From Acidimicrobiia bacterium (lineage in GTDB: Bacteria > Actinomycetota > Acidimicrobiia > Acidimicrobiales > Ilumatobacteraceae), in assembly GCA_013815505.1 (NCBI GenBank), contig JACDGA010000017.1:1-14224 (forward strand): a DNA stretch of 14,224 bases, written 5' to 3'. Shown in pieces: positions 1 through 6,696 of the stretch; the stretch's first letter is position 1; each line of letters begins with the position of its first letter. Made by a program: the position numbers and the translations under genes. The notes beneath the pieces were generated by a model, which was given only the letters and a program-made list of their open reading frames with translations, did not search any database and had not been told where the DNA came from.

Positions 1-661
1 GTTCCGTGAAGTCGCCCGGCACGACGGCGGCGAACCGATCGAGCCCGGCGCGCGACATCGCCCGGCGGTAGCCCTCCCGGCGTGGCCCGGCCCCGGCGCC
101 GCGACCGCCGTCGACGTGGACGATCCGGCGGTGCCCGAGCCCGGCGAGGTGATCGACAACCAACCGAGCACCCTCGCGCTCGTCGGTCATCACGCTGTCG
201 ACGCCGGCGGCCCGGACATGGCGCCCGACGACGACGACCGGTGCCCGCCGAGCCGCCACCCCGATGGCCGCGGACGGCAGGCGAGGGCTGAGCAGGACGA
301 TCCCGTCGGGCCGGTATTCCAGGAACGAGGCGAGCGCCGCCTGCTCGGCGCCCCGCGTCGGCCGCCCCGCACCGAGCAACAGGCTGAACCCTCTGGACTC
401 GGCCTCGGCCGCCAGGCCGTCGAACGTCTCTGCGAAGAACGGGTTGTGGAGGTCGTTGATCAACACGGCGACGACGCCGGAACGCCTGCTCGCCAGTCCG
501 CGCGCCATCGCGTTCGGTGAGTAGCCGAGCGCAGCGGCTGCGTCCAACACCCGCGCGCGGCGCTCGTCGCTGACGTGGGGGCTGGCCCGCATCACGAGCG
601 AGACGAGCGATCGCGACACGCCGGCCCTTCTCGCGACATCCTCCATCGTGGTGTGTGCCAC
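1..661 (-). CDS. LacI-family transcriptional repressor, N-terminal part (cut by window start)
   Basis: Reading the minus strand from about 661 gives an uninterrupted 220-codon frame that runs off the window edge. It opens with a LacI-type helix-turn-helix (about residues 7-27, EDVARRAGVSRSLVSLVM), then the hinge helix (about 47-58, YSPNAMARGLAS) that inserts in the operator minor groove. The start of a periplasmic-binding-protein-like effector domain follows (VVAVLINDLHNPFFAETF). I chose GTG at 661 because it gives the usual short lead before the helix-turn-helix; ATG at 646 is the alternative. Neither has a clear ribosome site. The gene is divergent from the inositol operon and shares a control region with it that holds two LacI-type palindromes, so it is very probably the operon's repressor, released by inositol or a catabolite. 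The ligand is an inference. The missing C-terminus means ligand residues and oligomer state cannot be judged. Many other actinobacteria use a GntR-type IolR for this job. Confidence 0.9.
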   Translation of the reverse strand, partial: MAHTTMEDVARRAGVSRSLVSLVMRASPHVSDERRARVLDAAAALGYSPNAMARGLASRRSGVVAVLINDLHNPFFAETFDGLAAEAESRGFSLLLGAGRPTRGAEQAALASFLEYRPDGIVLLSPRLPSAAIGVAARRAPVVVVGRHVRAAGVDSVMTDEREGARLVVDHLAGLGHRRIVHVDGGRGAGAGPRREGYRRAMSRAGLDRFAAVVPGDFTE

Positions 662-699
662 TGGCGGGCAAGTGAAGCAGGTTCGACTGCGGCGGACAA

Positions 700-711
700 T
701 GGAGCGCTCCA
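700..711. promoter_or_regulatory. LacI-type operator, upstream copy
   Basis: Perfect 12-bp palindrome TGGAGCGCTCCA with the central CG typical of LacI-family operators; it resembles the known actinobacterial CebR site TGGGAGCGCTCCCA with one base removed from each arm. It lies 20 bp before the -35 box of the rightward promoter and 39 bp ahead of the repressor's GTG, so it could serve both as auxiliary operator and for autoregulation. An identical copy lies 71 bp to the right. Confidence 0.75.
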
Positions 712-731
712 CGAATCGCGAGCGGGCGTCC

Positions 732-760
732 TTGACAGCAGCTGCCCCCGCCGTCACGAT
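732..760 (+). promoter_or_regulatory. Sigma-70-like promoter of the inositol operon
   Basis: A consensus -35 box TTGACA (732-737) is followed after 17 bp by CACGAT (755-760), a weak -10 box that keeps the A, the penultimate A and the final T. Transcription would start about 767-770, that is at or just before the ATG at 770, giving a leaderless or near-leaderless mRNA. The promoter sits between the two palindromes, which suits repression by a bound or looped LacI protein. The -35 is convincing; the -10 is only fair. Confidence 0.55.
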
Positions 761-769
761 GGCATCCAA

Positions 770-1678
770 ATGGAGCGCTCCAACGTCATCGACGACCGAC
801 TCGCCGCCGGGCCGATCACGTGGGGTGTGTGCGAGGTTCCCGGCTGGGGGACGATGCTCCCCGCCGAGCGCGTGCTCTCCGAGATGGCGTCGCTCGGGAT
901 CACGGCGACAGAGCTCGGCGCACCCGGCTTCCTCCCCCACCGCGCCGACGATCTCAACGCCGTGCTCGAGACCCACGGCGTGCGACTGGTCGCCTCGTTC
1001 CTCCCGCTCGTGCTCCACGATCGACGCCGGCGCGACGAGACGCTCTCGAGCGCTCGTGCGACGGCCCGCCTCCTCGCCGCAACGGGGGCGTCGGTGCTCG
1101 TGTCCGCGGCGATCGCAGACGACCGCTGGTCACGGCCCGGCGTCGTCACGCCGGCGCAGTGGGACCACCTCGCCGGCATGCTCGACGCGCTGGACGAGCT
1201 GTGCGCCGACCACGGCCTCGTGCATGCGCTGCACCCCCACGTCGGCACGCTCGTCGAGACGCGCGATGATGTCCGTACAGTGCTGGAGAGATCTTCTGTC
1301 GCATGGTGCCTCGACACTGGGCACCTGCTCATCGGCGGCTACGACCCCGCGACGTTCGCCGCCGACGCGTCGGGCCGCATCGCCCACGCGCACCTGAAAG
1401 ACGTGGCTCCCGGTCTCGGCGAGGCGGTCGCCGGCCGTCGGCGCTCCTTGATCGACGCCGTCAGGGACGGCCTGTTCCGCCCGTTGGGGCGCGGCATCGC
1501 GCCGGTCGCGGCGACGGTCGATCAGCTCGAGCACGATGGGTACCAAGGCTGGTACGTGCTCGAACAGGACACCGATCTCGGTCGGCACGTACCTGCGCCC
1601 GGGGAGGGCCCGATCGTCGACGCCCGACTGAGCGTCGACTACCTACGTGAGGTGCTCGCCGGCCAACCGGCCGGTTGA
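770..1678 (+). CDS. iolE: IolE-like TIM-barrel sugar isomerase/epimerase, probable inosose dehydratase
   Basis: A 302-residue protein of the xylose-isomerase-like TIM-barrel family, the usual length for IolE. IolE dehydrates scyllo-inosose to 3D-trihydroxycyclohexane-1,2-dione. Visible marks are the first strand ITWGVCEVPGWG (residues 16-27), HPHVGTLVE (155-163), CLDTGHLL (180-187), HAHLKD (206-211) and YVLEQD (262-267). Glu163, Asp182, His208 and Glu265 are the expected metal ligands by family analogy. A segment RSLIDAVRDGLFRPLG (225-240) matches the IolE-type loop before the last strands. I chose ATG 770 because it lies just before the conserved first strand and downstream of the promoter; the open frame further upstream runs through the operator and promoter and is not coding. 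It is the first gene of the operon, and 50 bp separate it from the binding-protein gene. Its identity as IolE rather than a related inositol epimerase is likely but not proven. Confidence 0.8.
   Translation: MERSNVIDDRLAAGPITWGVCEVPGWGTMLPAERVLSEMASLGITATELGAPGFLPHRADDLNAVLETHGVRLVASFLPLVLHDRRRRDETLSSARATARLLAATGASVLVSAAIADDRWSRPGVVTPAQWDHLAGMLDALDELCADHGLVHALHPHVGTLVETRDDVRTVLERSSVAWCLDTGHLLIGGYDPATFAADASGRIAHAHLKDVAPGLGEAVAGRRRSLIDAVRDGLFRPLGRGIAPVAATVDQLEHDGYQGWYVLEQDTDLGRHVPAPGEGPIVDARLSVDYLREVLAGQPAG
771..782. promoter_or_regulatory. LacI-type operator overlapping the start codon of the first operon gene
   Basis: Second exact copy of TGGAGCGCTCCA. Its first two bases are the TG of the ATG at 770-772 and the rest encodes Glu-Arg-Ser and the first base of Asn5. 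Relative to the predicted start of transcription it lies at about +3 to +15, a classic position for blocking polymerase. I found no third copy in the window by eye. Confidence 0.75.
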
Positions 1679-1728
1679 CACCCACCACAGCGGCGGCAAC
1701 CTCGCCGCACGAACAGAGGGGGAACAGA

Positions 1729-2793
1729 ATGAGATCACACAGGCTCCGCGTCGTCGGCGCGATCCTCACCGTCGGCGCACTGGTGCTGACGGCATGCGGT
1801 GATGATGACGACGACGGCGAGGACTCCGCGCCGACGGGCGTCGACGACACCACCAGCGGGTCCGGTAGCGGGACCGGCGGGACCGGTGACACGGTCGACC
1901 TGACACAGGGCAGCGACGTCACGATCGAGGTCGTCACGCACGGCCAGGCATCCGACCCGTTCTGGTCGGTGTTCAAGAAGGGCGTCGACGATGCCGCCGA
2001 GGAGCTCGGTGTCACCGCCAACTACAGCGCACCGGACACGTTCGACATGGTCGCGATGGCCCAGCTGATCGATGCCGCCGTCGCCAAGGAACCCGACGGG
2101 CTCGTCGTATCGGTGCCGGACTACCCGGCATTGCAAGACTCGCTCGCCGCAGCCGCCGATGCCGGGATCCCGATCATCACGGTGAACTCGGGTTCGGACA
2201 ACTACGAGGAGATCGGCGCGATCACCCACATCGGCCAGGACGAGACGGTCGCCGGCCGAGGTGCGGGCGCGAGGATGGCCGAGGAAGGTGCGACGAACGT
2301 GATCTGCATCAACCAGGAGGTCGGCAACGCCGGGCTTGACGCTCGCTGCAACGGCGCCAAGGAAGCGATCGAGGAGGCGGGCGGTTCGCTCGAGGTCGTC
2401 CAGGTCGACCTCAACGACGCCGCAGGCGCGCAGAGCACGATCGAGTCGACGCTGCAGGCCGACACCGAGATCAACGGCGTGCTCGCCCTCGGGCCGACGG
2501 GTGCAGGCCCCGCCCTCGCTGCGCTGAACAACCTCGGACAGACCGGCGAGGTGCAGTTGGCGACGTTCGACATCAACGCCGAGGTGATCGACGCCATCGC
2601 CGCCGGCGACATGTCGTTCGCCGTCGACCAGCAGCAGTATCTCCAGGGGTACCTGCCGATCTCGTTCCTGAAGCTCAACTCGACGAACCTCAACACCGTC
2701 GGCGGCGGCCAGCCGATCCTGACGGGACCGGGGTTCGTGACCGCCGACAACGCAGAGCAGATCAAGGAGCTGGCAGAAGCGGGCACCCGCTGA
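1729..2793 (+). CDS. Sugar/inositol ABC transporter substrate-binding lipoprotein
   Basis: A 354-residue periplasmic-binding-protein type 1 (RbsB-like) protein that should capture the substrate outside the membrane and deliver it to the permease downstream. The start ATG at 1729 follows a good purine-rich ribosome site (AGAGGGGGA, 1715-1723); an open frame extending upstream to the stop of the previous gene is ignored for that reason. Residues 1-23 form a lipoprotein signal with basic start, hydrophobic core and lipobox LTAC, so Cys23 would be lipidated. An Asp/Gly/Ser/Thr-rich linker (about 24-62) follows, then the binding domain starting near IEVVTHGQASDPFW. Inside it, DGLVVSVPDY, GIPIITVNSG and TFDINAEVIDAI match the family's hinge and sugar-contact strands. 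The operon context points to myo-inositol or a relative as ligand; the sequence alone does not settle this. Confidence 0.9.
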   Translation: MRSHRLRVVGAILTVGALVLTACGDDDDDGEDSAPTGVDDTTSGSGSGTGGTGDTVDLTQGSDVTIEVVTHGQASDPFWSVFKKGVDDAAEELGVTANYSAPDTFDMVAMAQLIDAAVAKEPDGLVVSVPDYPALQDSLAAAADAGIPIITVNSGSDNYEEIGAITHIGQDETVAGRGAGARMAEEGATNVICINQEVGNAGLDARCNGAKEAIEEAGGSLEVVQVDLNDAAGAQSTIESTLQADTEINGVLALGPTGAGPALAALNNLGQTGEVQLATFDINAEVIDAIAAGDMSFAVDQQQYLQGYLPISFLKLNSTNLNTVGGGQPILTGPGFVTADNAEQIKELAEAGTR

Positions 2794-2813
2794 CGGCCGA
2801 CGCTCGACACGTT

Positions 2814-2847
2814 CCGATCGGGGGAGGCACACGCCTCCTCCGATCGG
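2814..2847 (+). other. Strong intergenic stem-loop between binding-protein and permease genes
   Basis: Two 15-base arms (2814-2828 and 2833-2847) pair completely, with one G-U wobble, around a four-base ACAC loop. No T-run follows, so it is not a standard intrinsic terminator. Hairpins in this place in ABC operons commonly protect the upstream binding-protein mRNA or partly stop transcription, so that binding protein is made in excess over permease. The pairing is seen directly; the role is inferred. Confidence 0.75.
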
Positions 2848-2890
2848 CGCACACGGTGACGACAAGGGATACGACGATGGGAACGGCGAC

Positions 2891-4042
2891 ATGACGACGA
2901 CGGCCTCGGCGGCGAGCACGGCCACGGCAGCCGACGTCGTGAGCACCACCGACGAGCGGCTCGCCCGGCTCTCGGCGAGGAAGCGGCTGCTGGTGCGTCC
3001 GGAGTTCGGTGCGCTCGCCGGCGCGTTCGTGGTCTGGCTGCTGTTCGCCTGGCAGGCCGGCAGCGTCTGGCTGAGCTGGCAGGGCACGGCGACGTACCTC
3101 GACCGTTCGGCCGGCTACGGGCTCACGGCAGTCGCCGTCGCGCTCCTGATGATCGGCGGTGAGTTCGATCTCTCCGCCGGCGTGATGACGGGGACGACCG
3201 GCATGTTCGCCGCCCTCTTCGCCGTGCACAGCGGGCTCAACCTGTGGTTAGGGATGGCGCTCTCGCTGCTGATCGCACTGTTCCTCGGGTTCCTCAACGG
3301 GCTGATGGTGGTCCGATCGGGGCTGCCGAGCTTCATCGTCACGCTCGGGACGTTCTTCGCGCTCCGTGGCTTCAACCTCTGGCTGACGCAGCGGGTCACC
3401 GACAAGACGCAGGTGACGGGCATCGTCGATACTGGCGGCTACGACCTGGCCCGCAAGGTCTTCGCCTCCAACTTCGTCACGATCGGTGGCGTCGGGTTCC
3501 GGGTGTCGATCCTGTGGTTCGCCGGGATGGTCGCCGTCGGCGCGTGGGTGCTGATGCGCACGCGAGTCGGGAACTGGATCTTCGCCGTCGGCGGCAACCG
3601 TGATGCCGCACGCATGAGCGGCGTACCTGCCAACGGCACGAAGATCGGCCTGTTCATGACCGTCGCCGTGTGCGGCTGGGTGCACGGGATGGTGGTGCTG
3701 TTGCAGACCAACCGATCGAACGTCATCGAGGGCGTCGGCCAGGAGTTCTTCTTCATCATCGCTGCGGTGCTCGGCGGCTGTCTGCTCACCGGTGGCTTCG
3801 GCTCGGTCGTCGGCGCCGGTCTCGGCTGCCTGATCCTCGGCATGACCCAGCAGGGCATCCCGCTCGCCGGCTGGGACAACAACCTCTACTTCCTGTTCCT
3901 CGGCATCATCCTGCTGCTCGCCGCGTTCGCCAACGAGTGGATCCGGCGTTGGGCCCGGACGGCGTCGAGACCGACTGTCGATGTGCCCGACACCGCAGAG
4001 GTCGCCCACGCCGCAGCGACGAGGACCACCACAGATGACTGA
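2891..4042 (+). CDS. ABC sugar transporter permease (ribose/inositol type, BPD_transp_2 family)
   Basis: A 383-residue integral membrane protein. After a Thr/Ala-rich cytoplasmic N-terminus (about 1-36) come many hydrophobic segments, roughly at 38-57, 77-98, 103-141, 145-165, 205-221, 252-271, 285-315 and 331-347. Family marks are GGEFDLSAG (89-97), equivalent to the GGIDLSVG motif of RbsC-like permeases; the ATPase-contact loop AVGGNRDAARMSGV (232-245); and GGCLLTGGFGSVVGAGLG (295-312). It forms the translocation channel for the substrate brought by the lipoprotein. The start follows a 97-base gap that carries the stem-loop, and the ribosome site is weak (GGGAAC). The end overlaps the ATPase gene by 8 bp. 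Leu120 is encoded by TTA, a rare codon in such DNA. Confidence 0.92.
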   Translation: MTTTASAASTATAADVVSTTDERLARLSARKRLLVRPEFGALAGAFVVWLLFAWQAGSVWLSWQGTATYLDRSAGYGLTAVAVALLMIGGEFDLSAGVMTGTTGMFAALFAVHSGLNLWLGMALSLLIALFLGFLNGLMVVRSGLPSFIVTLGTFFALRGFNLWLTQRVTDKTQVTGIVDTGGYDLARKVFASNFVTIGGVGFRVSILWFAGMVAVGAWVLMRTRVGNWIFAVGGNRDAARMSGVPANGTKIGLFMTVAVCGWVHGMVVLLQTNRSNVIEGVGQEFFFIIAAVLGGCLLTGGFGSVVGAGLGCLILGMTQQGIPLAGWDNNLYFLFLGIILLLAAFANEWIRRWARTASRPTVDVPDTAEVAHAAATRTTTDD

Positions 4043-4850
4043 GACGGCGCCACACCTTCTCGAGCTGCAACGGGTGTCGAAGTACTTCGGCAACGTCATC
4101 GCGCTGCACCAGATCACGACGAGCGTGCGTGCCGGCGAGGTCACCTGCGTGCTCGGCGACAACGGCGCGGGCAAGTCGACGCTGATCAAGATCTTGTCGG
4201 GGGTGCACAAGCACGACGACGGGCACTTCCTGATCGAGGGGCGCGACGTCTCGTTCGGATCGCCTCGGGCGGCGAAGGCGGCGGGCATCGCAACCGTCTA
4301 CCAGGACCTCGCGATGGCGCCGCTGATGTCGATCTGGCGCAACTTCTTCCTCGGGTCGGAGCCGACGACCGGGTGGGGCCCGCTGCGGCGCCTCGACGTC
4401 GACGGCGCCAAGCGCACGGCGATCGAGGAGATGTCGAAGATGGGCATCGACGTGCGCGACCCGGAACAGCCCGTCGGCACCCTGTCGGGCGGTGAACGCC
4501 AGTCCGTCGCCATCGCCCGAGCGGTCTACTTCGGTGCCAAGGTGTTGATCCTCGACGAGCCGACGGCGGCGCTGGGCGTCAAGCAATCCGGCGTCGTGCT
4601 GAAGTACATCGTCGCCGCACGCGACCGGGGGCTCGGCGTGATCTTCATCACGCACAACCCGAACCACGCCTACCCCGTCGGTGACCGCTTCGTCATCCTC
4701 AAGCGCGGCCAGAGCCTCGGCAACTTCCCGAAGGGCGAGATCTCGCGCGACGAGCTCATCCAGATGATGTCGGGCGGCGCAGAGCTCGAAGCGCTCGCCC
4801 ACGAGCTCGAGTCCGTCGTGCGACCCGAGGACATCATCGCCCGCCGGTGA
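4035..4850 (+). CDS. ABC sugar transporter ATP-binding protein, single-domain
   Basis: A 271-residue nucleotide-binding subunit that powers the importer. Walker A GDNGAGKST (residues 41-49), Q-loop VYQD with Gln90, signature LSGGE (150-154), Walker B LILDE (171-175) and the switch His207 (FITHN) are all intact. Carbohydrate importers of the CUT2 class usually have a fused double ATPase of about 500 residues. This one has a single domain, as in FrcA-type proteins, so it should work as a homodimer. The start ATG overlaps the permease end in ATGACTGA, and the last codons overlap the GTG of the kinase gene, so all three are translationally coupled. Confidence 0.93.
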   Translation: MTETAPHLLELQRVSKYFGNVIALHQITTSVRAGEVTCVLGDNGAGKSTLIKILSGVHKHDDGHFLIEGRDVSFGSPRAAKAAGIATVYQDLAMAPLMSIWRNFFLGSEPTTGWGPLRRLDVDGAKRTAIEEMSKMGIDVRDPEQPVGTLSGGERQSVAIARAVYFGAKVLILDEPTAALGVKQSGVVLKYIVAARDRGLGVIFITHNPNHAYPVGDRFVILKRGQSLGNFPKGEISRDELIQMMSGGAELEALAHELESVVRPEDIIARR

Positions 4851-5794
4851 CGAGCACGCACGTTCTCACCGTCGGGCGGATCTCGGTCGACCTGTACGCC
4901 GACGCGCCGGGTGCCCGCTTTGAGGACGAGCAGCGGTTCGTCAAGTCGATCGGCGGCAGCCCGACGAATGTCGCCGTCGCCGCGACGCGGCTCGGCCATC
5001 GCAGCGCCGTGCTCACGAAGGTCGGCGCCGACCCCTTCGGCGACTACGCGCTCGCCGCGCTGGCGTCGTTCGGCGTCGACACGACACACGTCGGGCGAGA
5101 CGAGACGTTGGCGACACCGCTCGCCTTCGCTGCGCTGACGCCGCCCGACGACCCCCACCTGGTCTTCTATCGCAACCCCTCGGCTCCGGACATGCAGCTG
5201 ACGACGCAGGACATCGACGACGATTCCGTGCGCGACGTCGATCTGCTGTGGGTGGCGGCGTCGGCGATGGCAGAGCAGCCGGCGCGGGCCACGATCGAAC
5301 GGATGCTCGCCATCCGGGCGAGGGCCACCCACACCGTCGTCGACCTCGACTACCGACCGACGTTCTGGCGTTCGCCCGAGGAAGCCGGCGCGGTGATCGG
5401 GGGCGCGATCGACGGCGCCACGGTGGCGGTCGGGAACCGGGTCGAGTGCGCGATCGCCGTCGGCTCCGACGATCCGGCGGAAGCCGCCGATCGCCTGCTC
5501 GCCCGCGGCGTCGGCCTGGCGATCGTCAAGATGGGTGCCGACGGCGTCCTCGCCGCGACACCCGGCGGCACCGTCGTCGTGCCGGCTCGTCCCGTCGAGG
5601 TCGTCTGCGGCCTCGGCGCCGGCGACGCGTTCGGGGGCGCGCTCGTCCACGGGCTGCTGTCGGGTTGGTCGCCCGACGCGATGGTCACGTACGCCAACGC
5701 CGCCGGCGCGATCGTCGCGTCACGGTTGATGTGCGCCGACGCGATGCCGACGACCACCGAGATCGACGACCTCCTCGCCACGGCCGCATCGTGA
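4847..5794 (+). CDS. iolC: 5-dehydro-2-deoxygluconokinase (PfkB family)
   Basis: A 315-residue PfkB/ribokinase-family kinase that phosphorylates 2-deoxy-5-keto-D-gluconate with ATP. Visible are the N-terminal substrate motif GGSPTNVAVAATRLG (36-50), the IolC-characteristic strand DLDYRPTFW (166-174), KMGADGVL (228-235) and the C-terminal motif GLGAGDAFGGALVHGLL (255-271) with catalytic base Asp260. Its length fits a kinase domain alone; enterobacterial IolC is often fused to a C-terminal aldolase-like DUF2090 domain, absent here and replaced by the separate next gene. The GTG start overlaps the ATPase stop as GTGA, and its own stop overlaps the next GTG in the same way. Confidence 0.92.
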   Translation: MTSTHVLTVGRISVDLYADAPGARFEDEQRFVKSIGGSPTNVAVAATRLGHRSAVLTKVGADPFGDYALAALASFGVDTTHVGRDETLATPLAFAALTPPDDPHLVFYRNPSAPDMQLTTQDIDDDSVRDVDLLWVAASAMAEQPARATIERMLAIRARATHTVVDLDYRPTFWRSPEEAGAVIGGAIDGATVAVGNRVECAIAVGSDDPAEAADRLLARGVGLAIVKMGADGVLAATPGGTVVVPARPVEVVCGLGAGDAFGGALVHGLLSGWSPDAMVTYANAAGAIVASRLMCADAMPTTTEIDDLLATAAS

Positions 5795-6696
5795 TCTCCG
5801 ATCGTGACTACCGCGCGCTCACCGACGTGCGCGTCCACGAGCCGGGCACCGTCGCCGACGCGTTGGCCGCCCGCCGGCGACGCGAACAGCTCACCCGGGC
5901 GGGGATGCTCTTCGTCGTCGCCGCAGACCACACGGCGCGGGGGATGGTCGGGCTCGGCGACGAGCTGCGGGCGATGGCGGACCGGCGGTCGATGCTCGAG
6001 CGGATCCTCACGGCGCTCGCGCACCCCCGCGTCGACGGGGTCCTGGCGAGCGCCGACATCATCGAGGACCTGGTGTTGCTCGGGGCGCTCGACGACCGCG
6101 TCGCCGTCGGCACGATGAACCGGGGAGGACTCGCCGGCGCCTCGTGGGAGCTCGACGACCGATTCACGGCCTACGACGCCGATCACCTCGTCGCTGCCAA
6201 CCTCGACGCCGGCAAGATGCTCCTGCGCCTCGACCTCGCCGACGAGCGCACGCTCCCCACCTTGGACGCGTGCAGCGACGCCGTGCAGGCGTTGCACGAC
6301 CGCGAGCTCATGGCGATGGTCGAGCCGATCCCGGTACGTCGCGATCCGTCCGGCGCGTTGATCTGGGACCCCGATCCCGAGCGCCTGCTGCCGGCCGTCG
6401 GGGTCTGCGCCGCGCTGGGTGGCTCGTCGGCACGCACGTGGCTGAAGATCCAGGCGACGGCCGACATCGCCGCGGTAGCGGCGATGACGACGCAGCCGCT
6501 GCTGCTCCTCGGCGGCGCGCCGGGGCCCGATCCGGCGGCGACGCTGGCGTCGTGGGAGCGAGCGCTTGCGCAGCCGACCGTGCGCGGGCTCGTCGTCGGC
6601 CGCGCACTGCTGTATCCGCCCGACGACGATGTCGCCGGTGCCGTCGATCGAGCTGCTGCACTCGTGTCGGCCGCTGCCGCGGAGGCGGCGAGATGA
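5791..6696 (+). CDS. Cgl0158-type (beta/alpha)8 barrel protein, probable DKGP aldolase
   Basis: A 301-residue protein with no membrane or signal segments that resembles the DeoC-like, class I-aldolase-type barrel seen beside iolC in Corynebacterium (Cgl0158). Blocks seen are FVVAADHTARGM (41-52), DGVLASADIIEDL (82-94), GTMNRGGL (107-114), AANLDAGKMLLRLD (135-148), MVEPIPV (176-182) and TWLKIQ (216-221). Lys219, on a strand where class I aldolases carry the Schiff-base lysine, is the best catalytic candidate, with Lys142 as the alternative. Its place between the kinase and IolB, together with the lack of a class II IolJ, suggests that it cleaves 2-deoxy-5-keto-gluconate 6-phosphate to DHAP and malonate semialdehyde. 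That activity is inferred. Start GTG overlaps the kinase stop (GTGA), and the end overlaps iolB (ATGA). Confidence 0.8.
   Translation: MISDRDYRALTDVRVHEPGTVADALAARRRREQLTRAGMLFVVAADHTARGMVGLGDELRAMADRRSMLERILTALAHPRVDGVLASADIIEDLVLLGALDDRVAVGTMNRGGLAGASWELDDRFTAYDADHLVAANLDAGKMLLRLDLADERTLPTLDACSDAVQALHDRELMAMVEPIPVRRDPSGALIWDPDPERLLPAVGVCAALGGSSARTWLKIQATADIAAVAAMTTQPLLLLGGAPGPDPAATLASWERALAQPTVRGLVVGRALLYPPDDDVAGAVDRAAALVSAAAAEAAR

Larger units (their letters stand above)
662..769. promoter_or_regulatory. Divergent control region between the lacI-type gene and the inositol operon
   Basis: This 108-base gap separates the two divergent genes. It holds one complete TGGAGCGCTCCA palindrome and a rightward TTGACA promoter; the second palindrome begins just beyond it. 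A leftward promoter for the repressor gene must also lie here, but I could not pick a convincing -35/-10 pair on the minus strand. No Shine-Dalgarno sequence is visible in front of either start codon. Confidence 0.75.

Noticed and set aside
82..524. Plus-strand small open frames at the left edge
   Set aside because: They are Arg/Pro-rich antisense shadows of the LacI-family gene, whose helix-turn-helix and effector-domain motifs read cleanly on the minus strand.
575..769. Upstream extension of the IolE-like gene in the same frame
   Set aside because: It would run through the repressor gene start, both promoter boxes and the first operator. The protein similarity begins after ATG 770.
1041..1055. 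CGAGCGCTCG inside the IolE-like gene as a third operator
   Set aside because: It shares only the inner GAGCGCTC core and lacks the outer TGG/CCA of the two real copies; such cores recur by chance (also near 7487).
1690..1708. Small hairpin GCGGCG/CGCCGC with a 7-base loop before the binding-protein ribosome site
   Set aside because: A 6-bp all-GC stem is expected by chance in DNA of this composition; no T-run and no further structure support a function.
1735..3087. Long minus-strand open frame (450 codons) opposite the binding-protein and permease genes
   Set aside because: It spans two convincing plus-strand genes and the stem-loop between them, has no recognisable motif, and is a typical high-GC shadow.
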